A stretch of 64,000 nt of DNA from Pediococcus cellicola. Its GTDB lineage: Bacteria > Bacillota > Bacilli > Lactobacillales > Lactobacillaceae. Below, piece after piece: positions 9,033 through 17,523 of this stretch. The translations under genes were made by a program, and so were the position numbers. The notes under the pieces were generated by a model that worked only from the letters and a program-made list of their open reading frames with translations, was not told the DNA's origin and ran no database searches. The stretch lies in assembly GCF_001438655.1 (NCBI RefSeq), contig NZ_JQBR01000003.1, positions 1-64,000 on the forward strand. The letters run 5' to 3'. The stretch's first letter is position 1; every line of letters begins with the position of its first letter.

Positions 9033-11030
9033 ATGAAAACATATTTTCAAAGATTAGGGCGTTCTTTGCAGCTCCCCGTCGCTGTTTTACCAGCCGCCGC
9101 GCTGCTTGTTGGCGTTGGCTTTTGGTGGGCATCTGCCGACAACGGCTTTATCGCTAACTTCTTGCAGGCTGGCGGAAATGCAATTCTTAACCAACTACCG
9201 TTACTCTTTGCGGTCGGGACGGCTTTAGGAATGGCTAAAGACAAAGATGGTGCCGCCGCACTTGCCGGGTTAGTGGCTTTTGAAGTTCCCACTAACGTTT
9301 TAAAAACGAGTTCGGTTGCTACCTTGCTGGGAACAAAAGTTTCGGCCGTTGATCCATCATTTGCGGCCATCAGTAATGTTTTTATCGGGATACTATCCGG
9401 ACTCATTGCTGCAGCCCTCTATAATCGATTCCACGAAACAAAATTGCCTATGGCGCTGTCATTCTTTAGTGGGAAACGATTAGTTCCTATTTTAGCGGCA
9501 CTCGTTATGTTAATCATCAGTGCTGTTTTACTAGTTGTTTGGCCTCCACTCTACAATGCCTTAGTTCTTTTTGGTAAATTTGTAGTTGGCTTAGGACCAC
9601 TTGGAGCCGGTATCTATGGATTCTTCAATCGTTTACTAATTCCAACCGGCCTCCATCAAGCGTTAAACTCTGTCTTTCTATTTAACGTTGCCGGCATTAA
9701 TGATATTGGCAAATTTCTGGCCCATGAAGGTCCCAAAGGTATCACCGGTATGTATCAAGCTGGTTTCTTCCCAGTTATGATGTTTGGCTTACCAGCTGGT
9801 GCTTACGCTATTTATCGCAATGCCCGTCCAGAACGAAAACAGGAAGTGGGTTCTTTGATGCTTGCTGGAGCCTTCGCTTCATTTTTCACTGGTGTTACGG
9901 AACCACTTGAGTTTTCTTTCATGTTCGTGGCTTGGCCATTGTATGTGATTCACGCTTTCTTTATGGGACTCTCAATGGCTTTTGCCGCCTTTATGCACTG
10001 GACAGCTGGTTTCTCATTCAGTGCTGGACTCATTGACTATGTCCTAAGCTTAAAAAATCCCATTGCCAACGAACCGTTGATGTTAATTCTTCAAGGTCTC
10101 GTCATGGCTGTGATTTATTACTTTGGCTTTAACTTTGCCATTCAAAAATTCAATTTAATGACTCCTGGACGCGAACCCGTTACAACTGGTGACACAAAAA
10201 GCGCACCAGTGGCCATTAAAACGGATCAAAAAGATGATAAATATACCCTTCAGGCTAAAAAGATTTACGTTGCCTTAGGCGGCAGTGACAACTTAACTGC
10301 CGTTGATAATTGCACCACCCGTTTACGTTTGCAACTTAAAGATACAGACAAAATTGACGAGGCCGCCATCAAACGCAGCGGTGCCGTGGGTATCAACAAG
10401 TTAGACAAGACTAATCTCCACATTGTGATTGGCACAGAAGTGCAATTTGTCGCTGACGCCTTAAGTCAACTATTTAATGAAAAGACACCTCTTTCGGCTT
10501 TACAAGCGACCACCACAGCTTCAAAATCAACTCCAAGCCACCCTGCAGATACCAACGTTCAATCAGGTGTCGTAAATGACTTTTACAGCGTGGCTACTGG
10601 GCGCTACTTAAATATTGAAGATGTGGCTGACCCAACCTTCTCCAAAAAAATGTTAGGAGATGGATTTGCGATCGATCCCGATGATGGTACCATCACGGCC
10701 CCCGTTGATGGTAAAGTCACCACTGTCTTTCCTACCAAGCACGCGATCGGTTTTACAACCGATTCCGGTCTCGAAATTTTGTTACACATGGGAATTGACA
10801 CCGTTGAATTGAAAGGCAAACCTTTTGACGTCAAAGTGACCGAGGGACAATCTGTTAAACACGGTGACTTGGTTGCTCAAGTGAATTTACAAGCTATTAA
10901 AGACGCCGACAAACAAACTTCCATGTTAGTCGTTATTACTAATATGGATGCTGTTTCATTGCTGAAGTTTAAAATACTTAACAATCAGGTGTCTTCCGAT
11001 ACAAAAATCTTAGAAAGCACAACCAAATAA
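9033..11030 (+). CDS. nagE: PTS N-acetylglucosamine/glucose permease, EIICBA
   Basis: A 665-residue glucose-superfamily permease with order C-B-A. EIIC (about 1-380) shows NagE-type signatures: NRLLIPTGLHQALN, FFPVMMFGLP, GVTEPLEF and GFSFSAGLIDYVL. The EIIB phospho-cysteine is C427 in DNCTTRLR. EIIA has H570 in PTKHAIG and H585 in LLHMGIDTV. It would import and phosphorylate N-acetylglucosamine (possibly glucose) at the membrane. It is monocistronic, with its own promoter, a palindromic operator candidate and a strong terminator. Family assignment is firm; preferred sugar is inferred from resemblance to NagE. Confidence 0.9.
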   Translation: MKTYFQRLGRSLQLPVAVLPAAALLVGVGFWWASADNGFIANFLQAGGNAILNQLPLLFAVGTALGMAKDKDGAAALAGLVAFEVPTNVLKTSSVATLLGTKVSAVDPSFAAISNVFIGILSGLIAAALYNRFHETKLPMALSFFSGKRLVPILAALVMLIISAVLLVVWPPLYNALVLFGKFVVGLGPLGAGIYGFFNRLLIPTGLHQALNSVFLFNVAGINDIGKFLAHEGPKGITGMYQAGFFPVMMFGLPAGAYAIYRNARPERKQEVGSLMLAGAFASFFTGVTEPLEFSFMFVAWPLYVIHAFFMGLSMAFAAFMHWTAGFSFSAGLIDYVLSLKNPIANEPLMLILQGLVMAVIYYFGFNFAIQKFNLMTPGREPVTTGDTKSAPVAIKTDQKDDKYTLQAKKIYVALGGSDNLTAVDNCTTRLRLQLKDTDKIDEAAIKRSGAVGINKLDKTNLHIVIGTEVQFVADALSQLFNEKTPLSALQATTTASKSTPSHPADTNVQSGVVNDFYSVATGRYLNIEDVADPTFSKKMLGDGFAIDPDDGTITAPVDGKVTTVFPTKHAIGFTTDSGLEILLHMGIDTVELKGKPFDVKVTEGQSVKHGDLVAQVNLQAIKDADKQTSMLVVITNMDAVSLLKFKILNNQVSSDTKILESTTK

Positions 11031-11042
11031 AAGTTCGTAAAC

Positions 11043-11160
11043 AAAAGGCCGGGAAAACTCCCGGCCTTTTTGGGTCTCTAAACTTTAATCATCGAAAGTG
11101 GGGAAAAGCTGGCTTCGTCACTTAACTACGTCGTATGCGCGAAGCCAAAACCTTTTTTCA
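11043..11160 (-). repeat. Terminator-linked 3' UTR repeat, copy 1
   Basis: Reading down the minus strand from the glycosyltransferase stop there is a GTGAAAAAAGG start, a variable hairpin (GCTTCG..CGAAGC), the block CGATGATTAAAGTTTAGAGAC (11074-11094), then a terminator hairpin containing GGGAGTTTTCCC. The same order occurs downstream of the MetE-like gene at 15324-15432. Function unknown; may be a conserved 3' UTR or a small mobile repeat. Confidence 0.5.
11045..11071 (+). terminator. Terminator after nagE
   Basis: AGGCCGGGAAAACTCCCGGCC followed by TTTTT: a near-perfect GC-rich hairpin and T-tract 15 bases after the nagE stop. Confidence 0.93.
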
Positions 11161-11186
11161 CTTTTTTGATTACGCTTGTTCAGTTA

Positions 11187-12341
11187 TTAAGCTACGGCTA
11201 CTGAGATCTTTTCAATAATCGCGGCAAAATCAGTTAGCGTTTGTTTCCACGTAATCGATTGCAAATGCGCAACTCCCCTTTGGACACGTTTTTCAATGAC
11301 AAAGCTGTTCTGACTGGCATTCAAGAAAGCTTGTGCTAAATCTTTCTCGTTGAAACTCGTTTGTAAATAGGATCCCGTTGGTAAGAAATACTTACCTGTG
11401 CCTTCCTTAAAATCAATGAGTGGTAAGCCACAACTCATCATTTCAAATGGAACGAGTGAGAAATTAGTCATGGACGGTGCAATACCAAAGTCACTTTCAT
11501 GATACAGTTTAATCATTTCAGCTTGCGTTAGTTTTCCTAAATTTTCACCACTTATAAACTGAGCGTCTTTTTCGGTGCCGAAGTAATGTAAATTTAGTTT
11601 TACACCATGGTTAGCAAGGATCTTTTGGCAATTCTTCAGCGTTAGTTGAATATTAATAGGTGCGCGACGTGGACTACGCCATTTGGTATAAACTGCCACA
11701 TCAAACGTCTTTTTATTTTGATAACGACTAAAATCTCGTTTTTGATAAGGATAGCTTTCTAAATTAACTGGAAAATTAATTTGATCAATTGGACTATTTA
11801 CCTGACAATTTTCACGGATCATTTTCGCACACCATGGTCCCAAAGACACCATGTGCAATCCTAGCTCGTAACTCTTTTTAGCCAACTGGTAACGATCCCC
11901 AAAAGGATAAAAATAAGGTTCATAGTCTTGAACAAAATACATTTTATATCCTGGTTTGTTCTTAATGACATAAGCCGACTCCCATAACGTGGCAATCCAA
12001 ATATCAGATTTGTGCTCATCCAACTGACTCATGTCTAAACAAGTTCCTTGATAACTCGGATAGTTAAATTCAGCGTTTTGTGCCATCTCTTGGCGCGTCT
12101 GCGGGACGTAACTTAAATAATAAACGTCGTAGCCTTCTTGACTAAGTAACGTACCTAAATGTAGCATGGTCGTTTGCCCACCGTCATAAGCAATGATTCC
12201 CGTAGTGACAAAGGTAATGGTATGGTAAACATCCTTTTTCTCTTGCTTAGCTGGTTCATAATTAAAATATTTTAAAATATTATCGTATTCGTGAATGTCT
12301 CCTTGTGGTACATCTTGCATAACTGTTTTCACTGGTTTCAT
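11187..12341 (-). CDS. Glycosyltransferase, GT-B fold (WsaF/GT4-like)
   Basis: A 384-residue soluble glycosyltransferase-like protein. The N-terminal half contains ITFVTTGI..YDGGQTTMLHLGTLL, a nucleotide-sugar-binding-like start. The C-terminal half has the KLTQAEMIKLYHESDFGIAPS..FEMMSCGLPLI pattern of GT-B retaining enzymes (GT4, or the related WsaF rhamnosyltransferases). It is transcribed with the sugar porter 16 bases upstream. Donor and acceptor are unknown; a cell-surface glycan role is inferred from the family. The first 40 residues precede the recognisable domain. Confidence 0.7.
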   Translation of the reverse strand: MKPVKTVMQDVPQGDIHEYDNILKYFNYEPAKQEKKDVYHTITFVTTGIIAYDGGQTTMLHLGTLLSQEGYDVYYLSYVPQTRQEMAQNAEFNYPSYQGTCLDMSQLDEHKSDIWIATLWESAYVIKNKPGYKMYFVQDYEPYFYPFGDRYQLAKKSYELGLHMVSLGPWCAKMIRENCQVNSPIDQINFPVNLESYPYQKRDFSRYQNKKTFDVAVYTKWRSPRRAPINIQLTLKNCQKILANHGVKLNLHYFGTEKDAQFISGENLGKLTQAEMIKLYHESDFGIAPSMTNFSLVPFEMMSCGLPLIDFKEGTGKYFLPTGSYLQTSFNEKDLAQAFLNASQNSFVIEKRVQRGVAHLQSITWKQTLTDFAAIIEKISVAVA

Positions 12342-12357
12342 AAAATATGACTCCTCC

Positions 12358-13743
12358 TTACTTTAAAGCTTGAATTTCCTGTGCTTGTAGATCTGCTTTG
12401 CTACTTGTTGTCCACAAATTATTCTTGGTTTCCGGAACCACCAAGTAAACGAAAATAATGCACAACACCCCGCATCCGGCAAAGACTCGGAACACTTGAG
12501 ATAGCCCGATCGCATTCATTAGAATGGGATAAACTAAGCTCACGGCGAAATCCGCGAACCAAACAAAAAATGTTGCGACACTCATCCCCACATCACGCAT
12601 GTTAATCGGAAACAACTCTGACAGTATCAACCAAATAAGCGGACTAATTAACCCTTGTTGGCATATTAAAAATAACGTGATGAATCCTAAAACTGTCAGA
12701 GCCAGTGTTGTCCCAGCGAGCTGATGTGTAATCAAACTCAAAGCTGCTAAAATAGTAGAACTACCGATTAAGCCCATCAATAATAAATGACGGCGCTGAT
12801 ATCGACCGACAATTCGGACACTAATACCCACACTCAGAACGGAAACTAACCCAATCATAATGTTGCCATATAGCGAAGAACTTCGTGTTAATCCCGTTTT
12901 TTCCAACATTAACGTTCCGTAATACATAATGGCATTCACGCCAGTAATTTGTTGTGCAATGGCCAGTCCCACACCAATCATGATAAGTTTAAAATGACGT
13001 GAAAAAATAATTTCCCGCCAGTTCAGCGTTTGCACTTTTGTGCCATCCGCTTCAAGGCTTGCTGCTTCTTGTTTAGCCTCTTTAGGACGGAGATAGTTCA
13101 ACATAACGGTCTTGGCTTTTTTTAAATAGCCTTTTTTCCAAAGCCAAACCGGGCTTTCTGGTACACTCCGATTCTCAAGCAACAAAAGCCAAGCTGGCAG
13201 TGTCGCCATAAATAACATTACCCGCCAGATCCACATGACATGGCCAAAAACGCCGCCAAGAATGGCATTCACGACGTAAGCAAAGAATTGACCCAATACG
13301 ATCTTAAAATCGTTACGTGTCACAACCATGCCACGTGCCCTAATGGGTGAAATTTCTGATAAATAGACAGGAATCACTTCGGAAGCGGCTCCTACGGCAA
13401 TCCCCAAAACAAACCGAAAGGTAATAAAAATTGGCTCATTGATGGCAAGTGCACACAAGAGATTTGCCACAATAAACAAACTGGCAATCCATTGCACTAC
13501 GCGATGACGACCATAGACTTCCGATATCTTTCCTGTAAACATAGATCCTAACGCAGCTCCTAAAATAAGCACACTAGAGACTAATCCTTGGCCCATGGCA
13601 TTTAGATTAAGCTGCGAACGATTCGACATAAACGGCAAGGCACCATTAATAACACCTGTATCATAACCAAACAACAGACCGCCAATCGTAATCACACTTG
13701 TCGTATGTCGTAAATTTCGCGTTCTCTGATGCAAATAAATCAC
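12358..13743 (-). CDS. MFS sugar porter (sugar:H+ symporter family)
   Basis: A 461-residue twelve-helix transporter of the sugar porter family. It has GGLLFGYDTGVINGAL in the first helix, a cytoplasmic loop containing RHRVVQ, PESPVWLW before the central loop, QQITGVNAIMYYG in helix 7 and PETKNN at the end. XylE/AraE-like proton symport of a pentose or hexose is likely; the exact sugar is unknown. It is first gene of a two-gene unit with the downstream glycosyltransferase. A close paralogue lies at 44180-45550, also directly followed by a polysaccharide enzyme gene. A cre-like site lies about 130 bases upstream. Confidence 0.85.
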   Translation of the reverse strand: MIYLHQRTRNLRHTTSVITIGGLLFGYDTGVINGALPFMSNRSQLNLNAMGQGLVSSVLILGAALGSMFTGKISEVYGRHRVVQWIASLFIVANLLCALAINEPIFITFRFVLGIAVGAASEVIPVYLSEISPIRARGMVVTRNDFKIVLGQFFAYVVNAILGGVFGHVMWIWRVMLFMATLPAWLLLLENRSVPESPVWLWKKGYLKKAKTVMLNYLRPKEAKQEAASLEADGTKVQTLNWREIIFSRHFKLIMIGVGLAIAQQITGVNAIMYYGTLMLEKTGLTRSSSLYGNIMIGLVSVLSVGISVRIVGRYQRRHLLLMGLIGSSTILAALSLITHQLAGTTLALTVLGFITLFLICQQGLISPLIWLILSELFPINMRDVGMSVATFFVWFADFAVSLVYPILMNAIGLSQVFRVFAGCGVLCIIFVYLVVPETKNNLWTTSSKADLQAQEIQALK

Positions 13744-13875
13744 TCCTTAGAAAATTAAAAATGACTCTCAAATCAGTATTCTGCCTCGAAAGTTTCCCTC
13801 CTTTGCTAACTAATTTAAAGTGCCATCCATTTACACCGTAACACGCTATTTTTTTTGCTTCAAACAAACCCTACC

Positions 13876-13889
13876 ATAAAACGTTTTCA
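13876..13889 (-). promoter_or_regulatory. cre-like site upstream of the sugar porter
   Basis: The minus strand reads TGAAAACGTTTTAT, matching the cre consensus TGWAARCGYTWNCW except at position 13. It lies between the divergent sugar porter and the small membrane gene, so it could act on either. Confidence 0.45.
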
Positions 13890-13935
13890 TTAAAAAAACA
13901 TGCTATAATAGAACAAAATTAATGAGGTGATTACA

Positions 13936-14241
13936 ATGCCGTTACTTACTATTCTTATCGATATTATGGCGTTTTCAGGTTACTATCTACAAGATAGTTT
14001 GCGTACCAATTCTATATTTATCGTTGGATTTATTTTTCAAATTCTAGTTGTTTTGGTGCTACTTGTTTTTACATTTGGCTACCATGGAAAGCGAAGAGAA
14101 AAGCATGATTACACATTTAAGGGGTATCGCTACTTCACGTTAAGATACGCTATTATCGTGGCCTCACTTTTTATCAACGCTGCTGTGTTATTTCTTTACT
14201 ATCTGCACCTTTCTGGAGCCGAGAACTTAATTTTCAACTAA
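13936..14241 (+). CDS. Small membrane protein of unknown function
   Basis: A 101-residue protein with three predicted membrane segments (about 1-16, 26-48 and 70-93) and a basic loop GKRREKHDY between the second and third. The ATG at 13936 is preferred because GAGGTG precedes it by six bases; a GTG nine bases upstream overlaps that RBS. Family not recognised. It is a single gene ending at a bidirectional terminator. Confidence 0.65.
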   Translation: MPLLTILIDIMAFSGYYLQDSLRTNSIFIVGFIFQILVVLVLLVFTFGYHGKRREKHDYTFKGYRYFTLRYAIIVASLFINAAVLFLYYLHLSGAENLIFN

Positions 14242-14255
14242 TTCTATCCCTATCA

Positions 14256-14284
14256 AAAAAGAGTTGGTTTCCCAACTCTTTTAT
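14256..14284. terminator. Bidirectional terminator
   Basis: AAAAAAGAGTTGGTTTCCCAACTCTTTTAT: a perfect stem flanked by A- and T-tracts. It serves both the small membrane gene (+) and the acetyltransferase gene (-), whose stop lies within it. Confidence 0.9.
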
Positions 14285-14802
14285 AGTTTCTTTTCCATTA
14301 AGTAATCTGTCTGCTCATCGTCCCCCATAAAAAAGGAATGCTGACCAATGCGATGAAATCCTAATTTCTCATAAAAATGTTTAGCAGGTTCGTTATGCTC
14401 CCAGACCCCTAACCAGAGTTTAGTTTTGTGTTGGGCATTGGCAATTTGCTCTGCCTTGCCAATCAGATACGTTCCCAATCCTTGTTGCTTAAACGGCGGT
14501 CGGATGTAGATGCGTTCAACTTCCAAACTCTCAGGACCCATTGTTTCGGTTTGCGCATCGCCCACATTTATTTTTAAATAGCCCGCAACCTCTTGTTCCA
14601 CTTTGACAAAATAAAACTGTGAATTTGGATTTTCCAGCTCTCCTTGTAATTTTTTAGCTTCGTACGCAGTCGTGAGATAAGCTTGCATAATTTCCGGTGA
14701 GTTATATGGTCCAAATGTATCCGAATAAGTTTCAATACTAATCTTCTGCAACTCTTGCCAGTCCTGAACACGTAGTCTTACTAATGATCGCTTTTTTGTC
14801 AT
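14281..14802 (-). CDS. GNAT family N-acetyltransferase
   Basis: A 173-residue single-domain acetyltransferase. The acetyl-CoA-binding motif is RPPFKQQGLGTYLIGKAE (Q/R-x-x-G-x-G/A type), preceded by VERIYI, with LWLGVWEHNEPAKHFYEKLGFHRIG near the end. The start is ATG at 14800-14802, preceded by GGAGG, rather than the longer frame. It begins one base after the MarR gene stop, so the two form an operon and the regulator may control it. The acceptor is unknown; overall resemblance is to PaiA-like polyamine or small-molecule acetyltransferases. Confidence 0.85.
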   Translation of the reverse strand: MTKKRSLVRLRVQDWQELQKISIETYSDTFGPYNSPEIMQAYLTTAYEAKKLQGELENPNSQFYFVKVEQEVAGYLKINVGDAQTETMGPESLEVERIYIRPPFKQQGLGTYLIGKAEQIANAQHKTKLWLGVWEHNEPAKHFYEKLGFHRIGQHSFFMGDDEQTDYLMEKKL

Positions 14803-14803
14803 T

Positions 14804-15256
14804 TCAATACCTCCGTTGATTTCCCTTTTTGACATATTCCCAATCCGATGCTACATTTTTCCTCATTCGGGTTAAGAACTCGGCTATCTGTTGCTTTTCT
14901 GCTTCAGTAAATTCGGTTAATGCCACTTCGGCTGAATGGCGATTTTCACGTTGAATAATTGGAAAAATTTTTAAGCCGTTAGCTGTCGGAAAAAGTTGCT
15001 TGTTTTTTTTATTTTCCGTCTGCATTCTTTTTTCAATCAAACCATTTGCCGTCAATTTTTGAATGGCTCGCGCAGCAGTCGTTCGATCCACCTTCAACAT
15101 CTCGGCCACTCGCTCTTGAATGATACCTGGATGTTCGCAAATGCGGACCAAATAAAGATACTGCCCTTTTGTTAAGTCATACTGCTTAAATTCAATATTG
15201 CTGATGGAATCTAACGCTCGTGCAATCGTGCCGATTTCGCGTAACACATCCCCCAT
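14804..15256 (-). CDS. MarR family transcriptional regulator
   Basis: A 150-residue winged-helix regulator. The recognition region contains VAEMLKVDRTTAARAIQKLTANGLIEKRM and a wing with NKKNKQLFPTANG. It probably dimerises and represses its own operon, here with the acetyltransferase gene one base downstream. The ligand is unknown. Confidence 0.88.
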   Translation of the reverse strand: MGDVLREIGTIARALDSISNIEFKQYDLTKGQYLYLVRICEHPGIIQERVAEMLKVDRTTAARAIQKLTANGLIEKRMQTENKKNKQLFPTANGLKIFPIIQRENRHSAEVALTEFTEAEKQQIAEFLTRMRKNVASDWEYVKKGNQRRY

Positions 15257-15323
15257 GATGTGACCCCCTTACTTATTAAAAATCATTATAGCATTTTGTT
15301 GCATTTACAGCAAAATGTTTTTC

Positions 15324-15432
15324 AAAAAATAAAGACTGAGAAAAAACTCCCAGTCTCTATCTGTCTCTGAACTCTAATCGTCGCAATTACGGAAATAAGG
15401 CTATGTTTGAGGTCAGAACGCCCTTTTCTCAT
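15324..15432 (-). repeat. Terminator-linked 3' UTR repeat, copy 2
   Basis: Down the minus strand from the MetE-like gene: GTGAATGAGAAAAGGG, a variable stretch, the block CGACGATTAGAGTTCAGAGAC (15363-15383), then a hairpin AGACTGGGAGTTTTTTCTCAGTCT ending in TTATTTTTT. This mirrors the copy at 11043-11160 in order and spacing. The terminal hairpin (15333-15356) is a rho-independent terminator for the MetE-like gene. Confidence 0.55.
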
Positions 15433-15452
15433 TCACCATCTTTGGGGATAAA

Positions 15453-16568
15453 TTAGTCCTTCCAAACAGATTTGGCTGTATCAATCACAAGCTTTAATTT
15501 GCGCCACTGATCTGTTTCCGTTAAGTGATTCCCTTCTTCAGTAGAAGCAAAACCACACTGGGCCGACAAACAAAGATCGTTTAAAGGTACATATTGACTT
15601 GCGTCTTGGATACGAGCTCTTAAACTGTCCTCAGATTCCAATTCTGGCTTCTTTGACGTGACTAAACCTAATACAATGCGCTGGTGGCGACCATTGTCCG
15701 CGATTTTTTTCAACGGCTCAAATCCACCGGAACGCTCGTCATCATATTCTAGGAAGTAACCATCAATATGCAACTGAGCTAAATAATCTGCCACTGGATC
15801 GTAAGCACCAGCGCCTGCCCAGGTAGAAGCATAATTACCGCGACACACATGCATCGTCAAAACAAGATCTTCTGGCTTATTATCCGCAATCGCATTAATT
15901 GCTCTTACGGCAGCCTCAGCAACTGGTTTTAAGGCTGGGTTCAAAGTTCCTTTAGAAAAGCTTGCCCACATTCCCCAAGAAGTATCATCAATCTGTAAAT
16001 AACGGCATCCTAATTCATAGAAATGCTGAACTGTTTTTTGGTAAGCAATGATCAAATCATCCACAAAGGCATTTAGATCATTATTATAATGTTCGTCATA
16101 GATCTCAGCATCTTTATTTGGAAACATTACCGAAGGACTTGGAATGGTCTGTTTGGCAGTCACACCATCTGGCACAATACTGTTCAGATAAGAAAAGCCA
16201 GCAAAAAACGGATGGCCTGGATTATATGTCACTTTATTGGTAATTTTGATGCCACCCTTACGTGTCTCGAGTCCATTAAAATTATATCCCTTAGCTGGTG
16301 TGAAGAAATGTGCGCCATTTAACCCATCAAAAAAATCTAAATGCCACCAACTACGGCGAAATTCGCCATCCGTAACTGCCTTCAAACCTAGATCGGCCTG
16401 TTTTTCAACAATTCGCTTCACTTCGCGATCTTCAACGGCCTTGAGGTCATCTGCACTAATTTTTTGCGATTGAAAATCTGCACGTGCCTGTTTTAAAGCT
16501 GCGGGGCGTAATAAACTCCCGACTTCATCGTAACGATATGGAAACTGATTCTTTACACTTACTGTCAT
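15453..16568 (-). CDS. MetE-like methyltransferase (YxjG/YxjH type)
   Basis: A 371-residue protein related to the C-terminal catalytic half of cobalamin-independent methionine synthase. Zinc ligands appear as H240 and C242 in MHVCRGN, E274 and C338 in SAQCGF. The N-terminal MetE half is absent, as in B. subtilis YxjG/YxjH. It probably transfers a methyl group to homocysteine or a related thiol. The Met-specifier T-box directly upstream supports a role in methionine supply. The methyl donor is not evident from the sequence. It is monocistronic. Confidence 0.85.
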   Translation of the reverse strand: MTVSVKNQFPYRYDEVGSLLRPAALKQARADFQSQKISADDLKAVEDREVKRIVEKQADLGLKAVTDGEFRRSWWHLDFFDGLNGAHFFTPAKGYNFNGLETRKGGIKITNKVTYNPGHPFFAGFSYLNSIVPDGVTAKQTIPSPSVMFPNKDAEIYDEHYNNDLNAFVDDLIIAYQKTVQHFYELGCRYLQIDDTSWGMWASFSKGTLNPALKPVAEAAVRAINAIADNKPEDLVLTMHVCRGNYASTWAGAGAYDPVADYLAQLHIDGYFLEYDDERSGGFEPLKKIADNGRHQRIVLGLVTSKKPELESEDSLRARIQDASQYVPLNDLCLSAQCGFASTEEGNHLTETDQWRKLKLVIDTAKSVWKD

Positions 16569-16593
16569 TTTAATGCTCTCCTTTTTTAAACAA

Positions 16594-16868
16594 CAAAAAA
16601 CGCCCTTGGAATAACTTCCAAGGACGATTGATCTCGTGGTACCACCTTATTTTTCATTTAGTTCACACTAAATGACTTAAAAAGTACGGCAAGCAAGCTT
16701 GCGATACTTCACGCAATAATGGGCGTACCCAACGCTGCCTGGCAATAGGCTCAACAACGTTTCTCTCCAAGACCATCTTCGTTAAGCAATTGTAGCCCTT
16801 TACACCAACTCAGGACCTCTCTACAAGTCAATCTTTTAACTACTCATCTTTTCATTGTTCATTTATTT
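16594..16868 (-). promoter_or_regulatory. T-box leader, methionine-type specifier
   Basis: The minus strand contains Stem I with GAAG-ATG-GTC-TTGGAG (specifier ATG at 16774-16776), a T-box core AAGGTGGTACCACGAGATC (16630-16648) and a terminator hairpin TCCTTGGAAG..CCAAGGGCG followed by TTTTTT (16594-16626). Uncharged tRNA-Met would stabilise the antiterminator and switch on the MetE-like gene. Confidence 0.93.
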
Positions 16869-16885
16869 AATTTGATTTTAACGTA

Positions 16886-16914
16886 ATTCTAATCGTGACA
16901 AGTTGAATTGTCAA
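16886..16914 (-). promoter_or_regulatory. Promoter of the MetE-like T-box operon
   Basis: On the minus strand a consensus TTGACA (16909-16914), a 17-base spacer and TAGAAT (16886-16891). It starts transcription just upstream of T-box Stem I. The remaining 16915-17043 contains only the upstream region of the NUDIX gene. Confidence 0.85.
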
Positions 16915-17043
16915 GTCGTATTTAAAAAAACACAACTACATTGACGAACACAATTCATGAAGTATTTAGATTCTAGTTATCGTGATACAATCATAACAGT
17001 GCTTCGTTACAATTGGCATTAAACTTAAAAGAGGCGAAACTGA

Positions 17044-17523
17044 ATGGATCGTACCTACCCTTGTGAGATTACCTGCATTGTCTTAATTAGCTGTCATCAC
17101 AAATTACTTGTTATGAAAAAAACAGACTCTGAATTTGAACCGTCTTTAACTTTTCCTGGTGGTCATGTGGAACCGGGCGAGTCAGTTACAACAGCAGCTA
17201 TCCGTGAAATAAAAGAAGAAACTGGTTTAAACATTACCAAGCCCGCTTTACACGGTTTTGTAAATTTTGCACGTGAAGATGGCCGTAAAGAGCTGATTTT
17301 TATTTATCAGGTTGCTGTTCCCTTTGAGCGCAGCACGCAAAATCAAGTTGGCACCAAAAATGAAGGACAAACATTATGGCTCACGACCAATAAAATTGCC
17401 AGTGCTCATCTCAACCCTGTAGTACAAGCTATTTTTGATAGTTATCGTCACAATGAAAATAAAGAACTTTATTTTCCAATCACCGACAATACGAAGGAGA
17501 ACCCAAATGATTCAACCAATTAA
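17044..17523 (+). CDS. NUDIX hydrolase
   Basis: A 159-residue hydrolase with a complete Nudix box from G40 to L62 (GHVEPGE..REIKEETGL), with the metal-binding glutamates E55, E58 and E59 intact. Members cleave nucleoside diphosphates linked to other groups; the 8-oxo-dGTP diphosphatase (MutT/YtkD) group is one possibility. RBS AGAGG is six bases from the ATG. The 3' end overlaps the deformylase start by 17 bases, so the two are co-transcribed. Confidence 0.9.
   Translation: MDRTYPCEITCIVLISCHHKLLVMKKTDSEFEPSLTFPGGHVEPGESVTTAAIREIKEETGLNITKPALHGFVNFAREDGRKELIFIYQVAVPFERSTQNQVGTKNEGQTLWLTTNKIASAHLNPVVQAIFDSYRHNENKELYFPITDNTKENPNDSTN

Noticed and set aside
9047-9406. Open frame on the minus strand inside nagE
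   Set aside because: Antisense shadow of the EIIC membrane domain; composition follows codon bias of the sense gene.
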